A stretch of 64,000 nucleotides of DNA from Burkholderiaceae bacterium (GCA_027493945.1 JAOSJU010000001.1:806001-870000), one strand, 5' to 3'. Positions 1 through 8,490 are shown, counted from the stretch's first letter. Notes: generated by a model not told the origin, from the letters alone. Made by a program: numbers and translations.

Positions 1-1
1 C

Positions 2-190
2 GCCGGCGCGACGCGCACCGCCCGCGTGCAGGAGATCCGCGGCGAGTTCGCGGCGATCGACGCCGCGCTCGCCCAACTCGAACCCGGCGACCTGTGCCTG
101 ATCCTGATCGACCAGGTCGGCGAGGCGCTGGCGCACGTCGCCAGCCGCGTCGCGCTGGCGCGCGCTGCCGCGGTACCGATCGCGGCCTGA
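2..190 (+). CDS. cphA: Probable cyanophycin synthetase, C-terminal end only
   Basis: The window opens inside a gene. Frame 2 gives 62 codons ending at TGA 188-190. The readable tail contains RVQEIRGEFAAID and GDLCLILIDQVGEALAHV, which resemble the C-terminus of proteobacterial CphA-type ligases that build multi-L-arginyl-poly-L-aspartate, a nitrogen reserve. The catalytic domains lie outside the window, so the name rests on this tail alone. It converges on the acyl-CoA dehydrogenase gene, with 32 bp between the two stop codons and no visible terminator. Confidence 0.55.
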   Translation, partial: AGATRTARVQEIRGEFAAIDAALAQLEPGDLCLILIDQVGEALAHVASRVALARAAAVPIAA

Positions 191-222
191 TCGCGCCTGG
201 CCGGCCCCGAGCGCGTCCCCGT

Positions 223-1902
223 TCAGGCCTTGGGCGTCGCCCGCGCGACGATCGCCGCGCAATCCACGCCGCGAGGCAGCGCACCGTAGTTGTGATGGCC
301 GCTGGCGGCCAGCCGCGACGCGCAGAACGCGTCGGCCACCGCGGCCGGCGCGTGCTGCGCCAGAAGCGCCGCCTGAAGCGCGAGCGCCATCCGGTCGGCG
401 ACGTCGCGCGCGCGGTATTCCAGATCGGCCAGGTCGCCGAACTCCTTCTGCAGCGCCACCACGTAGCGGTCGAGCGTGGCGTTGGCGCCACGCGCCTTCG
501 CCAGGTCGGCGAAGAACGCGCCGACGACTGCCGGCGTCTTCTGCATCGCGCGCAGCACGTCCAGGCACTGCACGTTGCCGCTGCCCTCCCAGATCGCGTT
601 GACCGGCGATTCGCGGAACAGCCGCGGGAACGGGCTGTCCTCCATCACGCCGCTGCCGCCGATGCACTCCATCGACTCGTAGGCGTGGCCGGGCGTGCGC
701 TTGCAGATCCAGTACTTGCCCACCGCCGTGCACAGGCGCACCAGCAGGTCTTCGTGCTCGTCGGCGCGATGATCGAGCGCGCGCGCCATGCGCATCGTGA
801 GCGCGACCGAACCCTCGTTCTCGAGCACCAGGTCGGCCAGCACGTTGCGCATCAGCGGCTGCTCGTTCAGCACCTTGCCGAAGGCCGAGCGCAGCGAACA
901 ATGGTGCAGCGCCTGCGCGACGGCCGCACGCTGGCCGGAGGACGAGCCGACCATGCAGTCGAAGCGCGTCATCGCCACCATCTCGATGATCGTGCGCACG
1001 CCGCGCCCCTCCTCGCCGACCATCCAGGCGAGCGCGCCGCGCAGTTCGGTCTCGCTCGACGCGTTCGAGACGTTGCCCATCTTGCGTTTCAGGCGCAGCA
1101 CCTGCAGCGCGTTCCTGCTGCCGTCGGGCCGCCAGCGCGGCATCAGGAAGCACGACAGCCCGCCCGGCGCCTGCGCCAGCACGAGGAACGCGTCGCACAT
1201 CGGCGCCGACACGAAGTACTTGTGGCCCACCAGTTCGTACGGCTGCCCGGGTCCGCCGGAGCCGACCGGGTACGCGCGCGTGGTGTTCGCGCGCACGTCC
1301 GAGCCCCCCTGCTTCTCGGTCATCGCCATGCCGATCGTCAGGCCGCGCTTGTCGGCGTCGGGCACGTTGCGCGGATCGTAGACGCGCGCGGTGATCTTCG
1401 GCTCCCACAGCGTCGCCAGCTGCGGCGTGGTGCGCAGCGACGGCACCACGGCGAAGGTCATCGTGACCGGGCACTGGTGGCCCGCCTCGACCTGCGAATG
1501 CATGTAGACGCGCGCGGCGCGCGCCACGTGTGCCCCCTCGCCCGGATCGGCCCACGGCGACGCGTGCAGCCCGTGCTCGATCGAGGTCTTCATCAGCGTG
1601 TGATAGGCGGGATGGAAGCGCACCAGGTCCACGCGGTTGCCGAAGCGGTCGTGCGTGTCGAGCTCCGGCGGATTGCGGTTGGCGAGAACCCCGAGCTCGA
1701 GGTAGTCGGCCGCGCCGAGCATCGCGCCGAAGGCGGCGAGATCGTCGTGCGCCCACGCCGCGCCCTCGCGGCGCACCGCCTCCTGCAGCGCCGCGTCCTG
1801 CAGGTAGAGGTTGTAGTCGACGAGGTCTCGCGCGACGTTGACCACCTCGTGGGTTTCGGCGAGGTAGAGGGAATCCTTGCGCAGCGATTCGGGGGCGTTC
1901 AT
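223..1902 (-). CDS. Acyl-CoA dehydrogenase, AidB-like
   Basis: A 559-aa flavoprotein of the acyl-CoA dehydrogenase superfamily, AidB-like subclass, which is longer than ordinary ~380-aa members and has an extra N-terminal domain. Family features in order: an N-terminal helical region, the middle beta-domain with GMAMTEKQGGSDVRANTT (FAD/substrate binding, about residues 190-210) and the C-terminal helical domain with ECIGGSGVMEDSP and EGSGNVQCLDVLRA. The ATG at 1902-1900 overlaps the TGA of the upstream PaaX-like gene (ATGA), so the two are translationally coupled. The substrate cannot be told from sequence; AidB itself binds DNA and is linked to alkylation stress, but many homologues act in acyl-CoA catabolism. 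The coupled PaaX-type regulator argues for a catabolic role. Confidence 0.88.
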   Translation of the reverse strand: MNAPESLRKDSLYLAETHEVVNVARDLVDYNLYLQDAALQEAVRREGAAWAHDDLAAFGAMLGAADYLELGVLANRNPPELDTHDRFGNRVDLVRFHPAYHTLMKTSIEHGLHASPWADPGEGAHVARAARVYMHSQVEAGHQCPVTMTFAVVPSLRTTPQLATLWEPKITARVYDPRNVPDADKRGLTIGMAMTEKQGGSDVRANTTRAYPVGSGGPGQPYELVGHKYFVSAPMCDAFLVLAQAPGGLSCFLMPRWRPDGSRNALQVLRLKRKMGNVSNASSETELRGALAWMVGEEGRGVRTIIEMVAMTRFDCMVGSSSGQRAAVAQALHHCSLRSAFGKVLNEQPLMRNVLADLVLENEGSVALTMRMARALDHRADEHEDLLVRLCTAVGKYWICKRTPGHAYESMECIGGSGVMEDSPFPRLFRESPVNAIWEGSGNVQCLDVLRAMQKTPAVVGAFFADLAKARGANATLDRYVVALQKEFGDLADLEYRARDVADRMALALQAALLAQHAPAAVADAFCASRLAASGHHNYGALPRGVDCAAIVARATPKA

Positions 1903-2795
1903 GACGGAGTCTCCAGCGTTGCAGCGGGGGCCGGCCGCGGCGCGCCGCGCGCCGGACCGACCCGATCGGATGCGGGCCGTGCCCGCGTGCTCGCGCGCCG
2001 GCCGATGCCGTCGCGCAGGAACCGGTTCCAGATGGCATGCCCGGCCGCGTCGAAGCGCACCACCGCGTCGAGGAAGTCGCGACGCGCGTCCACGTCGACC
2101 AGCGGGGCGGGCAGCAGCGGGTCGAAGACCAGCTGGCGGATCGCGGCATTGCCGAGCAGGTACGACTCGCGCGCGGCGGGCTCGAGCGCGAGCGAGGCAG
2201 CCCGCGCCAGCCAGCCTTCGAGCCGCCCACGCGTCTCGCGCCAGGCCTGCGTGAGCGCGCGCCCGTCCCAGAGCGCGGCCGCACGGCGCTCGCGGGCCGC
2301 ATCGAAGCCGTGCGCGACGAACACGGCCGCTTCGGGCTCGAGCCCGAGCTTGAGCAGGCGCTCGCGCGCCGCTTCCACGCCGCCAGCGAGATTGTCGGGG
2401 CGCAGGAACAGGCCGCGGTCGAGTTCGCGCAGGCCGAGTATTCCGAGCGCGCGGTCGCGAGCGCGCAGCGCGGCACGATCGCTGCGGCCGAGATCGCCCA
2501 CGTGCACCACGATCCGAGGCGCCGTTCCAGTCGCGCACCCTGCGCTCGGCATCGCGCCGGTGGCCACCTCGTCGGCGAGGCGCGCCGCGCCGGGCCCGAG
2601 GCGGTATTCGCCGCGGTCGACGGCTTCGACGAGGCCGGCTGCCGACAGCCGCGCCAAGGTGACGCGCACGCTGTTCTCGCGGATGCCGAACAGCGCGCAA
2701 GCGCCGACCGCCTCGCGCGCGGACAGGCGTCGCTGCGCCGCAACCAGCAGCAGGTTCAGGATCAGGTGGCGAGGCTCGGGGTTCATCGTGTGCAT
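1899..2795 (-). CDS. PaaX-like transcriptional regulator
   Basis: About 298 aa. The N-terminus carries a winged-helix region (residues ~8-65, containing LFGIRENSVRVTLARLSAAGLV), followed by the PaaX central and C-terminal domains. PaaX family members are repressors that sense aryl-CoA or acyl-CoA thioesters. The C-terminal ~30 residues are Pro/Arg/Ala-rich. ATGs at 2795 and 2786 and a TTG at 2801 are all possible starts and none has a strong ribosome site; 2795 is used here. Its stop overlaps the start of the acyl-CoA dehydrogenase gene by 4 nt, so the regulator probably controls that gene and itself. Confidence 0.8.
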   Translation of the reverse strand: MHTMNPEPRHLILNLLLVAAQRRLSAREAVGACALFGIRENSVRVTLARLSAAGLVEAVDRGEYRLGPGAARLADEVATGAMPSAGCATGTAPRIVVHVGDLGRSDRAALRARDRALGILGLRELDRGLFLRPDNLAGGVEAARERLLKLGLEPEAAVFVAHGFDAARERRAAALWDGRALTQAWRETRGRLEGWLARAASLALEPAARESYLLGNAAIRQLVFDPLLPAPLVDVDARRDFLDAVVRFDAAGHAIWNRFLRDGIGRRASTRARPASDRVGPARGAPRPAPAATLETPS

Positions 2796-2930
2796 TCGCA
2801 ATCAAGATTACTCCATAGAGCAATTCATGCCAAGTGTCGTAATGATCGTCGCAGGCTGGCGCGGCGGCGCCCTGCCCCGCGGGCCGGCGCTGCCCGCGGC
2901 TCTGGAGGGCGTCCTCCAGAGAGGCAGCCC

Positions 2931-2956
2931 TTGAAATCGCCGAACCGGTCTATACT
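2931..2956 (+). promoter_or_regulatory. Candidate ssrA promoter
   Basis: TTGAAA at 2931-2936 and TATACT at 2951-2956 lie about 50 bp upstream of mature tmRNA. The elements look like sigma-70 boxes but the 14-bp spacer is short, so the -35 assignment is weak. A transcript starting near 2963 would need the usual RNase P trimming to the mature 5' end at 3004. Confidence 0.4.
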
Positions 2957-3003
2957 TCGGCCATGCGCGAGTCGTCGCGCAGTGTTGCGAGATACCGAAT
3001 TTC

Positions 3004-3366
3004 GGGGCCGACCTGGTTTCGACGTGGGTAGCGAAGCGGCACAGGGCATGCCGAGGCGCCTTTTCCTCGTAAATCCATTGGCAAAACCACAAACGCCAAC
3101 GACGAGCGTTTCGCTCTGGCCGCTTAAGGCCTAAGCCGCTGCACCGGGTCGCCGATAGCCCGGGTTCCGCAAGGAACTGCAGCGTCATTCATGTCGGATC
3201 GTGCCGCGCCGGGCTACTTGGTGCGGAGCTAAAACCAAGGTAGCTGGATGCAGGTCGGCCTGTCGACCGGCTAAGCCTGCATCGAGATCCAAATAGATCG
3301 ACTACGCATGTAGAACTGGTCGTAGAGGACTTGCGGACGCGGGTTCGATTCCCGCCGGCTCCACCA
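3004..3366 (+). ncRNA. ssrA: tmRNA (SsrA)
   Basis: Transfer-messenger RNA, which rescues stalled ribosomes with SmpB. The 5' GGGGCC pairs with the 3' GGCTCC before ACCA, giving the tRNA-like acceptor stem; the T-arm GCGGGTTCGATTCCCGC is at about 3338-3354. The tag frame runs 3095-3124 and encodes ANDERFALAA with TAA at 3125-3127, which is the betaproteobacterial tag. Length is 363 nt, normal for one-piece tmRNA. CCA is encoded. The 3' end is an insertion site for the genomic island that follows. No smpB is present in the window. Confidence 0.97.
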
Positions 3367-3368
3367 TC
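3355..3368. other. attL: ssrA 3' end at left edge of genomic island
   Basis: The 13-nt string CGGCTCCACCATC at the 3' end of ssrA is repeated at 28340-28352, where it is followed by a strong terminator. Everything between is accessory (restriction, defence, IS elements). The 3' end of ssrA is a well-known integration target for islands and prophages. The crossover must lie inside the shared 13 nt. See the attR and island entries. Confidence 0.75.
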
Positions 3369-3414
3369 AAACGGAAACGGGCTGCCCCGAAAGGGGCAGC
3401 CCGTTTCCGTTTGA
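3367..3414 (+). terminator. Perfect 22-bp hairpin after ssrA
   Basis: 3367-3388 is the exact reverse complement of 3393-3414, with a GAAA tetraloop; the core is GGGCTGCCCC. No U-run follows. As a perfect stem directly after CCA it probably ends or protects the tmRNA transcript in the island-bearing state. It lies on the island side of attL, so it was brought by the island or formed later. Confidence 0.75.
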
Positions 3415-3420
3415 TCGTTG

Positions 3421-3450
3421 TAGTACCGGCGCGAATCGAATCCGCGTCCG
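3421..3450 (-). repeat. Inverted partial copy of the ssrA T-arm
   Basis: Read on the minus strand, 3421-3450 gives GGACGCGGATTCGATTCGCG then CCGGTA, close to the T-arm and acceptor of ssrA (GGACGCGGGTTCGATTCCCG then CCGGCT). Together with the 3367-3414 palindrome it makes an imperfect ~115-bp palindrome. It is not a functional tRNA. It may be a relic of an earlier insertion in opposite orientation. The rest of 3451-3690 holds only GC-rich short inverted repeats and the next hairpin; I see no gene there. Confidence 0.6.
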
Positions 3451-3582
3451 GCACGGACGCGGGGGCGAGCCGGACACGAGACAGCGCCTGCGCGCTGTCT
3501 CGTGCCTGCGAGCCGGCTCGCGCTTGCAAGCGCGAGCGCGGCCTGCAAGGCCGATTCCCGCCGGGCACCGGCCCACCCTTCG

Positions 3583-3614
3583 AAGAGGGCTGCCCCGAAA
3601 GGGGCAGCCCTCTT
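3583..3614. terminator. Second copy of the GGGCTGCCCC hairpin
   Basis: A 14-bp perfect stem (3583-3596 with 3601-3614) and GAAA loop, sharing the 24-nt core of the hairpin at 3367-3414, followed by TTTGCACTTG. It precedes the promoter of the restriction operon and would stop read-through in either direction. Confidence 0.6.
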
Positions 3615-3690
3615 TGCACTTGTTCCCGGTGCCCTTTTGGGGCGTACTCAGCACAACGCAGATTATTTCGTAGAAACGTCATTCCTACGA

Positions 3691-3720
3691 TTGACATAGC
3701 TGTAGCTCTCAACTTATGAT
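3691..3720 (+). promoter_or_regulatory. Sigma-70 promoter of the restriction-modification operon
   Basis: A consensus -35 TTGACA (3691-3696), 18-bp spacer and -10 TATGAT (3715-3720), 34 bp upstream of the first gene. The flanking DNA is markedly more AT-rich than the rest of the window, as expected for an imported promoter. Confidence 0.75.
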
Positions 3721-3753
3721 TTGATCGATTATTTGCCGTAACGACGTTCCTGC

Positions 3754-4323
3754 ATGCAAATATGTGAGCTAGCCGAAGTCCAGATGGGCTACCCCTTCAG
3801 ATCGCGCCTCGAGCACGATCCGCAGGGCGATGTCGCCGTGATTCAGATGAAGGACATCGACGACGCCAACTTGCTGCACGCCGAAGAAGCCGTCCGGGTA
3901 ACACTGCCCGAGGGCAAGACCCACCACCTGCTGCGCGCGGGCGATCTGCTGTTCCGCTCGCGCGGCCGCAGCAATGGCGCGGCTCAGGTGCTGGAAGGTG
4001 TCGGGCAAGCGGTACTCGCGGCGCCGATGCTGCTGATCCGGCCCCACGGGGTACTGCCCGCCTACCTCTGCTGGCACCTCAACGCGCCGGCCACCCAAGC
4101 CCAGCTGGCGGCGCTGGCCGAAGGCACCTCGGTGCGGATGATCAGCGCCGAAGCCCTGAAGGCGCTGGACGTGCCGCTGCCCCCGCTGGCCAGGCAGCAA
4201 CGGATCGTGCAGGCCGCGGCGCTCGCCGAACGAGAACAAGCGCTGCTGGCCCGGATCGCCACGCTGCGCCAGCGTCTGACTACCCACATCCTGATGAAGT
4301 CCGCCCGCGAGGCCACGCCATGA
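3754..4323 (+). CDS. Half-length type I specificity subunit (HsdS-like, one TRD)
   Basis: 189 aa, about half of a normal HsdS. One target-recognition domain (residues ~1-150, with GYPFRSRLE near the start and LLFRSRGRSNG) is followed by the conserved helical spacer (PLPPLARQQRIVQAAALAERE). A full-length HsdS is encoded further downstream in the same operon, so this is either a subunit that dimerises to make a second specificity, or a relic. The stop overlaps the hsdM start by 4 nt (ATGA, 4320-4323), so it is translated with the operon. Confidence 0.75.
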   Translation: MQICELAEVQMGYPFRSRLEHDPQGDVAVIQMKDIDDANLLHAEEAVRVTLPEGKTHHLLRAGDLLFRSRGRSNGAAQVLEGVGQAVLAAPMLLIRPHGVLPAYLCWHLNAPATQAQLAALAEGTSVRMISAEALKALDVPLPPLARQQRIVQAAALAEREQALLARIATLRQRLTTHILMKSAREATP

Positions 4324-6080
4324 CCGACCCGCTCACCCAGCAAGACGTCAACAACACCGCGTGGGCCGCCTGCGACACGTTCCGCGGCGTCGTCGATCCG
4401 GCGCAGTACAAGGACTACATCCTGGTGATGCTGTTCCTCAAGTACATCAGCGATCTGTGGGCCGACCACTACGCCGAGTACAAGAAGGAGTACGGCGACA
4501 ACGAGGAGCGCATCCGCCGCAAGCTGGAGCGCGAACGCTTCCTTCTGCCCTACGTCGAGTTCAAGGACGAAAAGACCGGCGAGGTCACCGATCGTTTCCT
4601 GGCCGACTTCCACGCCCTTTACGAGCGGCGCAAGGCGGCCAACCTCGGCGAGCTGATCAACATCGTGCTGGACCACATCGAGGAGGCCAACAAGGCCAAG
4701 CTCGAGGGCGTGTTCCGCAACATCGACTTCAACTCCGAAGCCAACCTCGGCAAGACCAAGGACCGCAACCGCCGGCTGGAAAACCTGCTGGGCGACTTCG
4801 CCAGGCTGGATCTTCGCCCGTCGCGCGTCTCCGAGGACGTGATCGGCAACACCTACATCTACCTGATCGAGCGCTTCGCCTCCGACGCCGGCAAGAAGGC
4901 CGGCGAGTTCTACACGCCCAAGCAGGTCTCGAAGCTGCTGGCACAGCTGGCCGCGCCCCAGCCCGGCGACCGCATCTGCGACCCCACCTGCGGCTCGGGC
5001 GGCCTGCTGATCGAGGCGGCTGCGCTGGTGGAGGCGCAAGGCAGCCGCGACTTCGCCCTGTTCGGCCAGGAGGTCAACGGCAGCACCTGGGCACTGGCCC
5101 GCATGAACATGTTCCTGCATGGCAAGGACGCCGCCCGCATCGAATGGGGCGACACCCTCAACAGCCCGGCACTGGTGGAGGCCGACCGCCTGATGCGCTT
5201 CAACGTGGTGGTGGCCAACCCGCCCTTCAGCCTCGACAAATGGGGCAGCGCGGAGATCGAGGCCGACCGCTACAGCCGCTTCTGGCGCGGCCTGCCGCCC
5301 AAGTCCAAGGGCGACTACGCCTTCATCACCCACATGATCGAAACCGCGCTGCCGCAGGAAGGCCGCGTGGCCGTGGTGGTGCCGCACGGCGTGCTGTTCC
5401 GCGGCGGCGCCGAAGGCCGCATCCGCCGCGCCCTGATCGAGGAAAACCTGCTCGATGCCGTGATCGGCCTGCCGGGCAACCTGTTCCCCACCACCTCGAT
5501 CCCGGTCGCCATCCCGGTATTCGACCGCGCCCGTGAAAAAGGCGGCACCCGCGAGGCCTGCCAGGACGTGCTGTTCATCGACGCCAGCCGCGACTACCAG
5601 AGCGGCAAGAACCAGAACGCCCTGCTCGACGAGCACATGGCCAAGGTGCTCGCCGCCTTCCGTGGCCGGCAGCCCGTCGGCAAGTACGCCCATGTCGCGA
5701 GCCTGCAGGAGATCGCCGACAACGACTTCAACCTCAACATCCCGCGCTACGTGGACACCTTCGAGGAAGAGGAGGAGATCGACGTCGCCGCTGTCGAGCA
5801 GGAAATCGAGCGCCTGGAGAGCGAACTGGCCGAGGTGCGCCTGCGCATGAAGCAGTACCTCAGGAGCTGGGCGTATGAGCGACAGGAAATCCAGGGGCCT
5901 GACCATCCGAAACAGCACTGCAGAGTTCCTGATCTTCACCCGGCAGGCGGGCGAGGAAAGCCTTCAGGTTCGCTTCGAGGACCAGACCATCTGGCTGACG
6001 CAGAAGCTGATGGCCGAACTGTTCGCCGTGGACGTGCGCACGGTCAGCGAGCACCTGAGAAACATCTTCGAATCCAGTGA
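4320..6080 (+). CDS. hsdM: Type I restriction-modification DNA methyltransferase HsdM
   Basis: N6-adenine methyltransferase subunit. The N-terminal HsdM domain (residues ~10-150) precedes the Rossmann methylase domain with EFYTPKQVSKLLA, the SAM motif DPTCGSGGLLIEAA (~residue 222) and the catalytic NPPF (~residue 301). Near the C-terminus the expected ending QYLQELGV-stop is broken: after QYL the frame slips and runs ~70 shadow residues to 6080. Adding one base near 5860 restores a stop TGA at 5876-5878 that overlaps the ATG of the next gene (ATGA), the same junction seen elsewhere in the operon. So the true end is probably 5878, and the shift is a one-base loss or a sequence error. Confidence 0.93.
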   Translation: MTDPLTQQDVNNTAWAACDTFRGVVDPAQYKDYILVMLFLKYISDLWADHYAEYKKEYGDNEERIRRKLERERFLLPYVEFKDEKTGEVTDRFLADFHALYERRKAANLGELINIVLDHIEEANKAKLEGVFRNIDFNSEANLGKTKDRNRRLENLLGDFARLDLRPSRVSEDVIGNTYIYLIERFASDAGKKAGEFYTPKQVSKLLAQLAAPQPGDRICDPTCGSGGLLIEAAALVEAQGSRDFALFGQEVNGSTWALARMNMFLHGKDAARIEWGDTLNSPALVEADRLMRFNVVVANPPFSLDKWGSAEIEADRYSRFWRGLPPKSKGDYAFITHMIETALPQEGRVAVVVPHGVLFRGGAEGRIRRALIEENLLDAVIGLPGNLFPTTSIPVAIPVFDRAREKGGTREACQDVLFIDASRDYQSGKNQNALLDEHMAKVLAAFRGRQPVGKYAHVASLQEIADNDFNLNIPRYVDTFEEEEEIDVAAVEQEIERLESELAEVRLRMKQYLRSWAYERQEIQGPDHPKQHCRVPDLHPAGGRGKPSGSLRGPDHLADAEADGRTVRRGRAHGQRAPEKHLRIQ

Positions 6081-6945
6081 GCTGGATGCGGATTCAGTTG
6101 TCCGGAAAATCCGGATAACTGCCGCCGACGGCAAGACCTACCTGGCGCAGCACTACAACCTCGACGCCATCATCTCGGTCGGCTACCGCGTCAACTCGGT
6201 GCGCGCCACCCAGTTCCGCCAGTGGGCCACCCAGGTGCTGCGCGAGTTCGCGATCAGGGGCTACGTGCTGGATCGCAAGCGCCCGGAGAACGGCGCCTTC
6301 CTCGGCGAGGATTATTTCGAGCGGCTGCTGGAAGAAATCCGCGAGATCCGCCTTTCCGAGCGGCGCTTCTACCAGAAGGTCACCGACATCTATTCCACCG
6401 CCGTCGACTACAACAAGGACGCCCCGACCACCCGCGAGTTTTTCGCCAAGGTGCAGAACAAGCTGCACTTCGCGATCCACGGCCGCACCGCCGCCGAGCT
6501 GATCGTCGAGCGTGCCCGCAGCGACCAGCCCAACATGGGGCTGACCACGTGGGAGGCTGCCCCGCACGGCAAGATCCTGAAGACCGATGTCGGCATCGCC
6601 AAGAACTACCTGAGCGAGGAGGAACTGCAGGCGCTCGGCCGCATCGTCAACGCCTACCTGGACCTGGCCGAGGATCGCGCCCAGCGCCGGATACCGATGA
6701 CGATGGAAGACTGGGCCAGGCAGCTCGACCGCTTTCTCGGGTTGACCGATCGCGGCATCCTGCAGAACGCCGGCCGCATCAGTGCCGAGGCGGCCGGGCT
6801 GCATGCCGAGAGCGAGTTCGAACGCTATCGGGTCGTCCAGGATCTGCGCTTCGAATCGGACTTCGACCGTGTGGTGAAGGAGGTTGCGAAGCTTAAGCAG
6901 GTCGGGCGGGAGCTGGAAGGCAAGGGGCGGGGGAAGAAGAAATGA
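5875..6945 (+). CDS. RhuM-family protein in R-M operon
   Basis: 356 aa, RhuM (Fic-unrelated 'virulence protein RhuM') family. The N-terminal half has a helix-turn-helix-like region typical of the family (FEDQTIWLTQKLMAELFAVDVRTVSEHL split around residues 32-60) and VLREFAIRGYVLDRKR at ~115-130; the C-terminal half is helical and ends in a basic GKGRGKKK tail. RhuM proteins often sit inside type I R-M operons; their biochemical role is not established. ATG overlaps the corrected hsdM stop and its TGA overlaps the hsdS ATG (6942-6945), so it is an integral cistron and probably a DNA-binding partner or modulator. Confidence 0.85.
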   Translation: MSDRKSRGLTIRNSTAEFLIFTRQAGEESLQVRFEDQTIWLTQKLMAELFAVDVRTVSEHLRNIFESSELDADSVVRKIRITAADGKTYLAQHYNLDAIISVGYRVNSVRATQFRQWATQVLREFAIRGYVLDRKRPENGAFLGEDYFERLLEEIREIRLSERRFYQKVTDIYSTAVDYNKDAPTTREFFAKVQNKLHFAIHGRTAAELIVERARSDQPNMGLTTWEAAPHGKILKTDVGIAKNYLSEEELQALGRIVNAYLDLAEDRAQRRIPMTMEDWARQLDRFLGLTDRGILQNAGRISAEAAGLHAESEFERYRVVQDLRFESDFDRVVKEVAKLKQVGRELEGKGRGKKK

Positions 6946-8114
6946 CAACCCGCACTGTCACCCCGGGAGCCATCGCCAAGATCACATCCGGCGGAACGCC
7001 AGATCGCGAGAACCCGGCCTACTGGGGTGGCACCGTCCCGTGGGTAAAGACGACACTCGTTCAGAACTGCGAAATTGGCCTCGACGACATAGACGAGAAG
7101 ATCACCGAAGCCGGCCTCAAGAGATCTTCGGCGAAGCTGATACCGGCCGGGTCGATCCTTATGGCCATGGTCGGTCAAGGGAAGACTCGCGGTCAGGTTG
7201 CAGTCCTGACAACTGACGCCGCGATCAACCAGAACTGTGCCGCGATCATCTTGAATGAGGAGGCGCATTGCAGATACGTCTATCAACAGCTGTTGTTTCG
7301 TTATAAGGCAATTCGCAACGCCAGCAATAGCAGTGGCCAGCAGAACCTCAATGCTGGATTGATACGCGAGCTGCAAGTACCGCTCCCGAGGCTTGACGAG
7401 CAAGCCAAGATCGCTGAAATCCTGGATGCTTGGGATGCCGCAATCCAGACAACCGAGCAACTAATCGCGGCGAAGGAGCGGCACTACAGCCACGAACTCT
7501 CGAGTGTTATCAGCCGGAGGCAGCACTCGCCCGCCCATGTCGGCGCCTTCGCCGAGGAAGTCTCCGCCCGCAATCGTGGCGGCAATGAGGCCCGCGTCCT
7601 GAGCGTGACCAACTCACGCGGCTTCGCGCTGCCGGAAGACCAGTTCGAGCGCCGCGTCGCCAGCGCCGACCTGTCCAATTACAAGATCGTGCGCCGTGGG
7701 CAGTACGCCTACAACCCGTCGCGCATCAACATCGGCTCCATCGCCCGTCTCGATGACTGGGATGATGGCGTGCTCAGCCCGATGTATGTCGTGTTCAGGC
7801 TCGATGACGCCAAGGTCGATTCGGACTATTTCCTGCACTGGCTGAACTCCCACGAGGCACGCCAGCGCATCAAGAACAGCGCTCAGGGCAGCGTCCGCGA
7901 GACGGTGTCGTTCTCCGAATTTGCCGCCATCACGATTCCGCTACCAGATAGGAGCACGCAAGCCGCCATTGCCCGTTACCTCAACGCTCTGCGCGCGGAG
8001 CTCAAGCTGCTCGACCAGACCATCGCGGCGCTCGAGACCCAGAAGCGTGGTCTGATGCAGAAGTTGCTCACCGGGCAGTGGCGGCCGCTCATCTCCCAGG
8101 AGGCAACGGCATGA
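6942..8114 (+). CDS. hsdS: Type I restriction-modification specificity subunit HsdS
   Basis: 390 aa with the standard two-TRD architecture: TRD1 ~1-150 (GGTPDRENPAYWGG near the start), central conserved region ~150-185 (PLPRLDEQAKIAEILDAWD), TRD2 ~195-345, and distal conserved region (PLPDRSTQAAIARYLNA, then QKRGLMQKLLTGQWR). It sets the bipartite DNA target of HsdM and HsdR. The two TRDs are not similar to the single TRD of the half-length protein at the operon start. Its TGA overlaps the ATG of the SLATT gene (8111-8114). Confidence 0.93.
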   Translation: MTTRTVTPGAIAKITSGGTPDRENPAYWGGTVPWVKTTLVQNCEIGLDDIDEKITEAGLKRSSAKLIPAGSILMAMVGQGKTRGQVAVLTTDAAINQNCAAIILNEEAHCRYVYQQLLFRYKAIRNASNSSGQQNLNAGLIRELQVPLPRLDEQAKIAEILDAWDAAIQTTEQLIAAKERHYSHELSSVISRRQHSPAHVGAFAEEVSARNRGGNEARVLSVTNSRGFALPEDQFERRVASADLSNYKIVRRGQYAYNPSRINIGSIARLDDWDDGVLSPMYVVFRLDDAKVDSDYFLHWLNSHEARQRIKNSAQGSVRETVSFSEFAAITIPLPDRSTQAAIARYLNALRAELKLLDQTIAALETQKRGLMQKLLTGQWRPLISQEATA

Positions 8115-8379
8115 GCGATCTCATCACCAAGTTGGCCGACGAGGCCAGCCGGGTCGAGGAAGACACCGAGCATTCTTTCAAGGGGCACTACAACGCGGCA
8201 GGGCGCTGGGGTCGCTATCACCTGTGGATTGGGCTACCCGCCGCACTGTTGGCGGCGATCGCCGGTGCAACGGCCTTCAGGGACCAGCCGGAGTGGGCAG
8301 GTGCGCTAGCACTGGTATCCACCGCGCTGACCACCGTATTGACGTTTCTGAAGCCATCGGAGCGCGCGGAGATGCACAA

Positions 8380-8490
8380 TGCGTATTTCGGCGAACGTGA
8401 CCGATCGTTTCGGTCGATCGTGACCGCGCATCACGAAGCAACGTGACCGTGCGTTTCGGCATCGTGACCGCGGGTTTCGGCGATCGTGAC
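8380..8490. repeat. IS21 left-end transposase-binding repeats
   Basis: Several spaced copies of a TTTCGGC-N-ATCGTGACCG type unit run inward from the terminal repeat, as in the multiple terminal repeats of IS21 that bind IstA. The same array, shortened, reappears at 28076-28140. Confidence 0.75.

Noticed and set aside
94..2934. Very long plus-strand open frame opposite the acyl-CoA dehydrogenase and PaaX genes
   Set aside because: Arg/Ala/His-rich antisense shadow typical of high-GC DNA; the minus-strand genes have clear homologues. The same holds for long antisense frames at 4062-5939, 12167-15545, 32077-34128, 36168-37532, 39646-41124, 47888-49702, 51875-54331 and 54605-56848.
3189..3548. 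Minus-strand open frame across the ssrA 3' end and hairpin
   Set aside because: It overlaps a functional RNA gene and a terminator; such frames are a common artefact at tRNA-like ends.
3421..3560. A second tRNA- or tmRNA-like gene
   Set aside because: Only an inverted T-arm-like segment is present; no acceptor pairing, D-arm or anticodon stem can be drawn.
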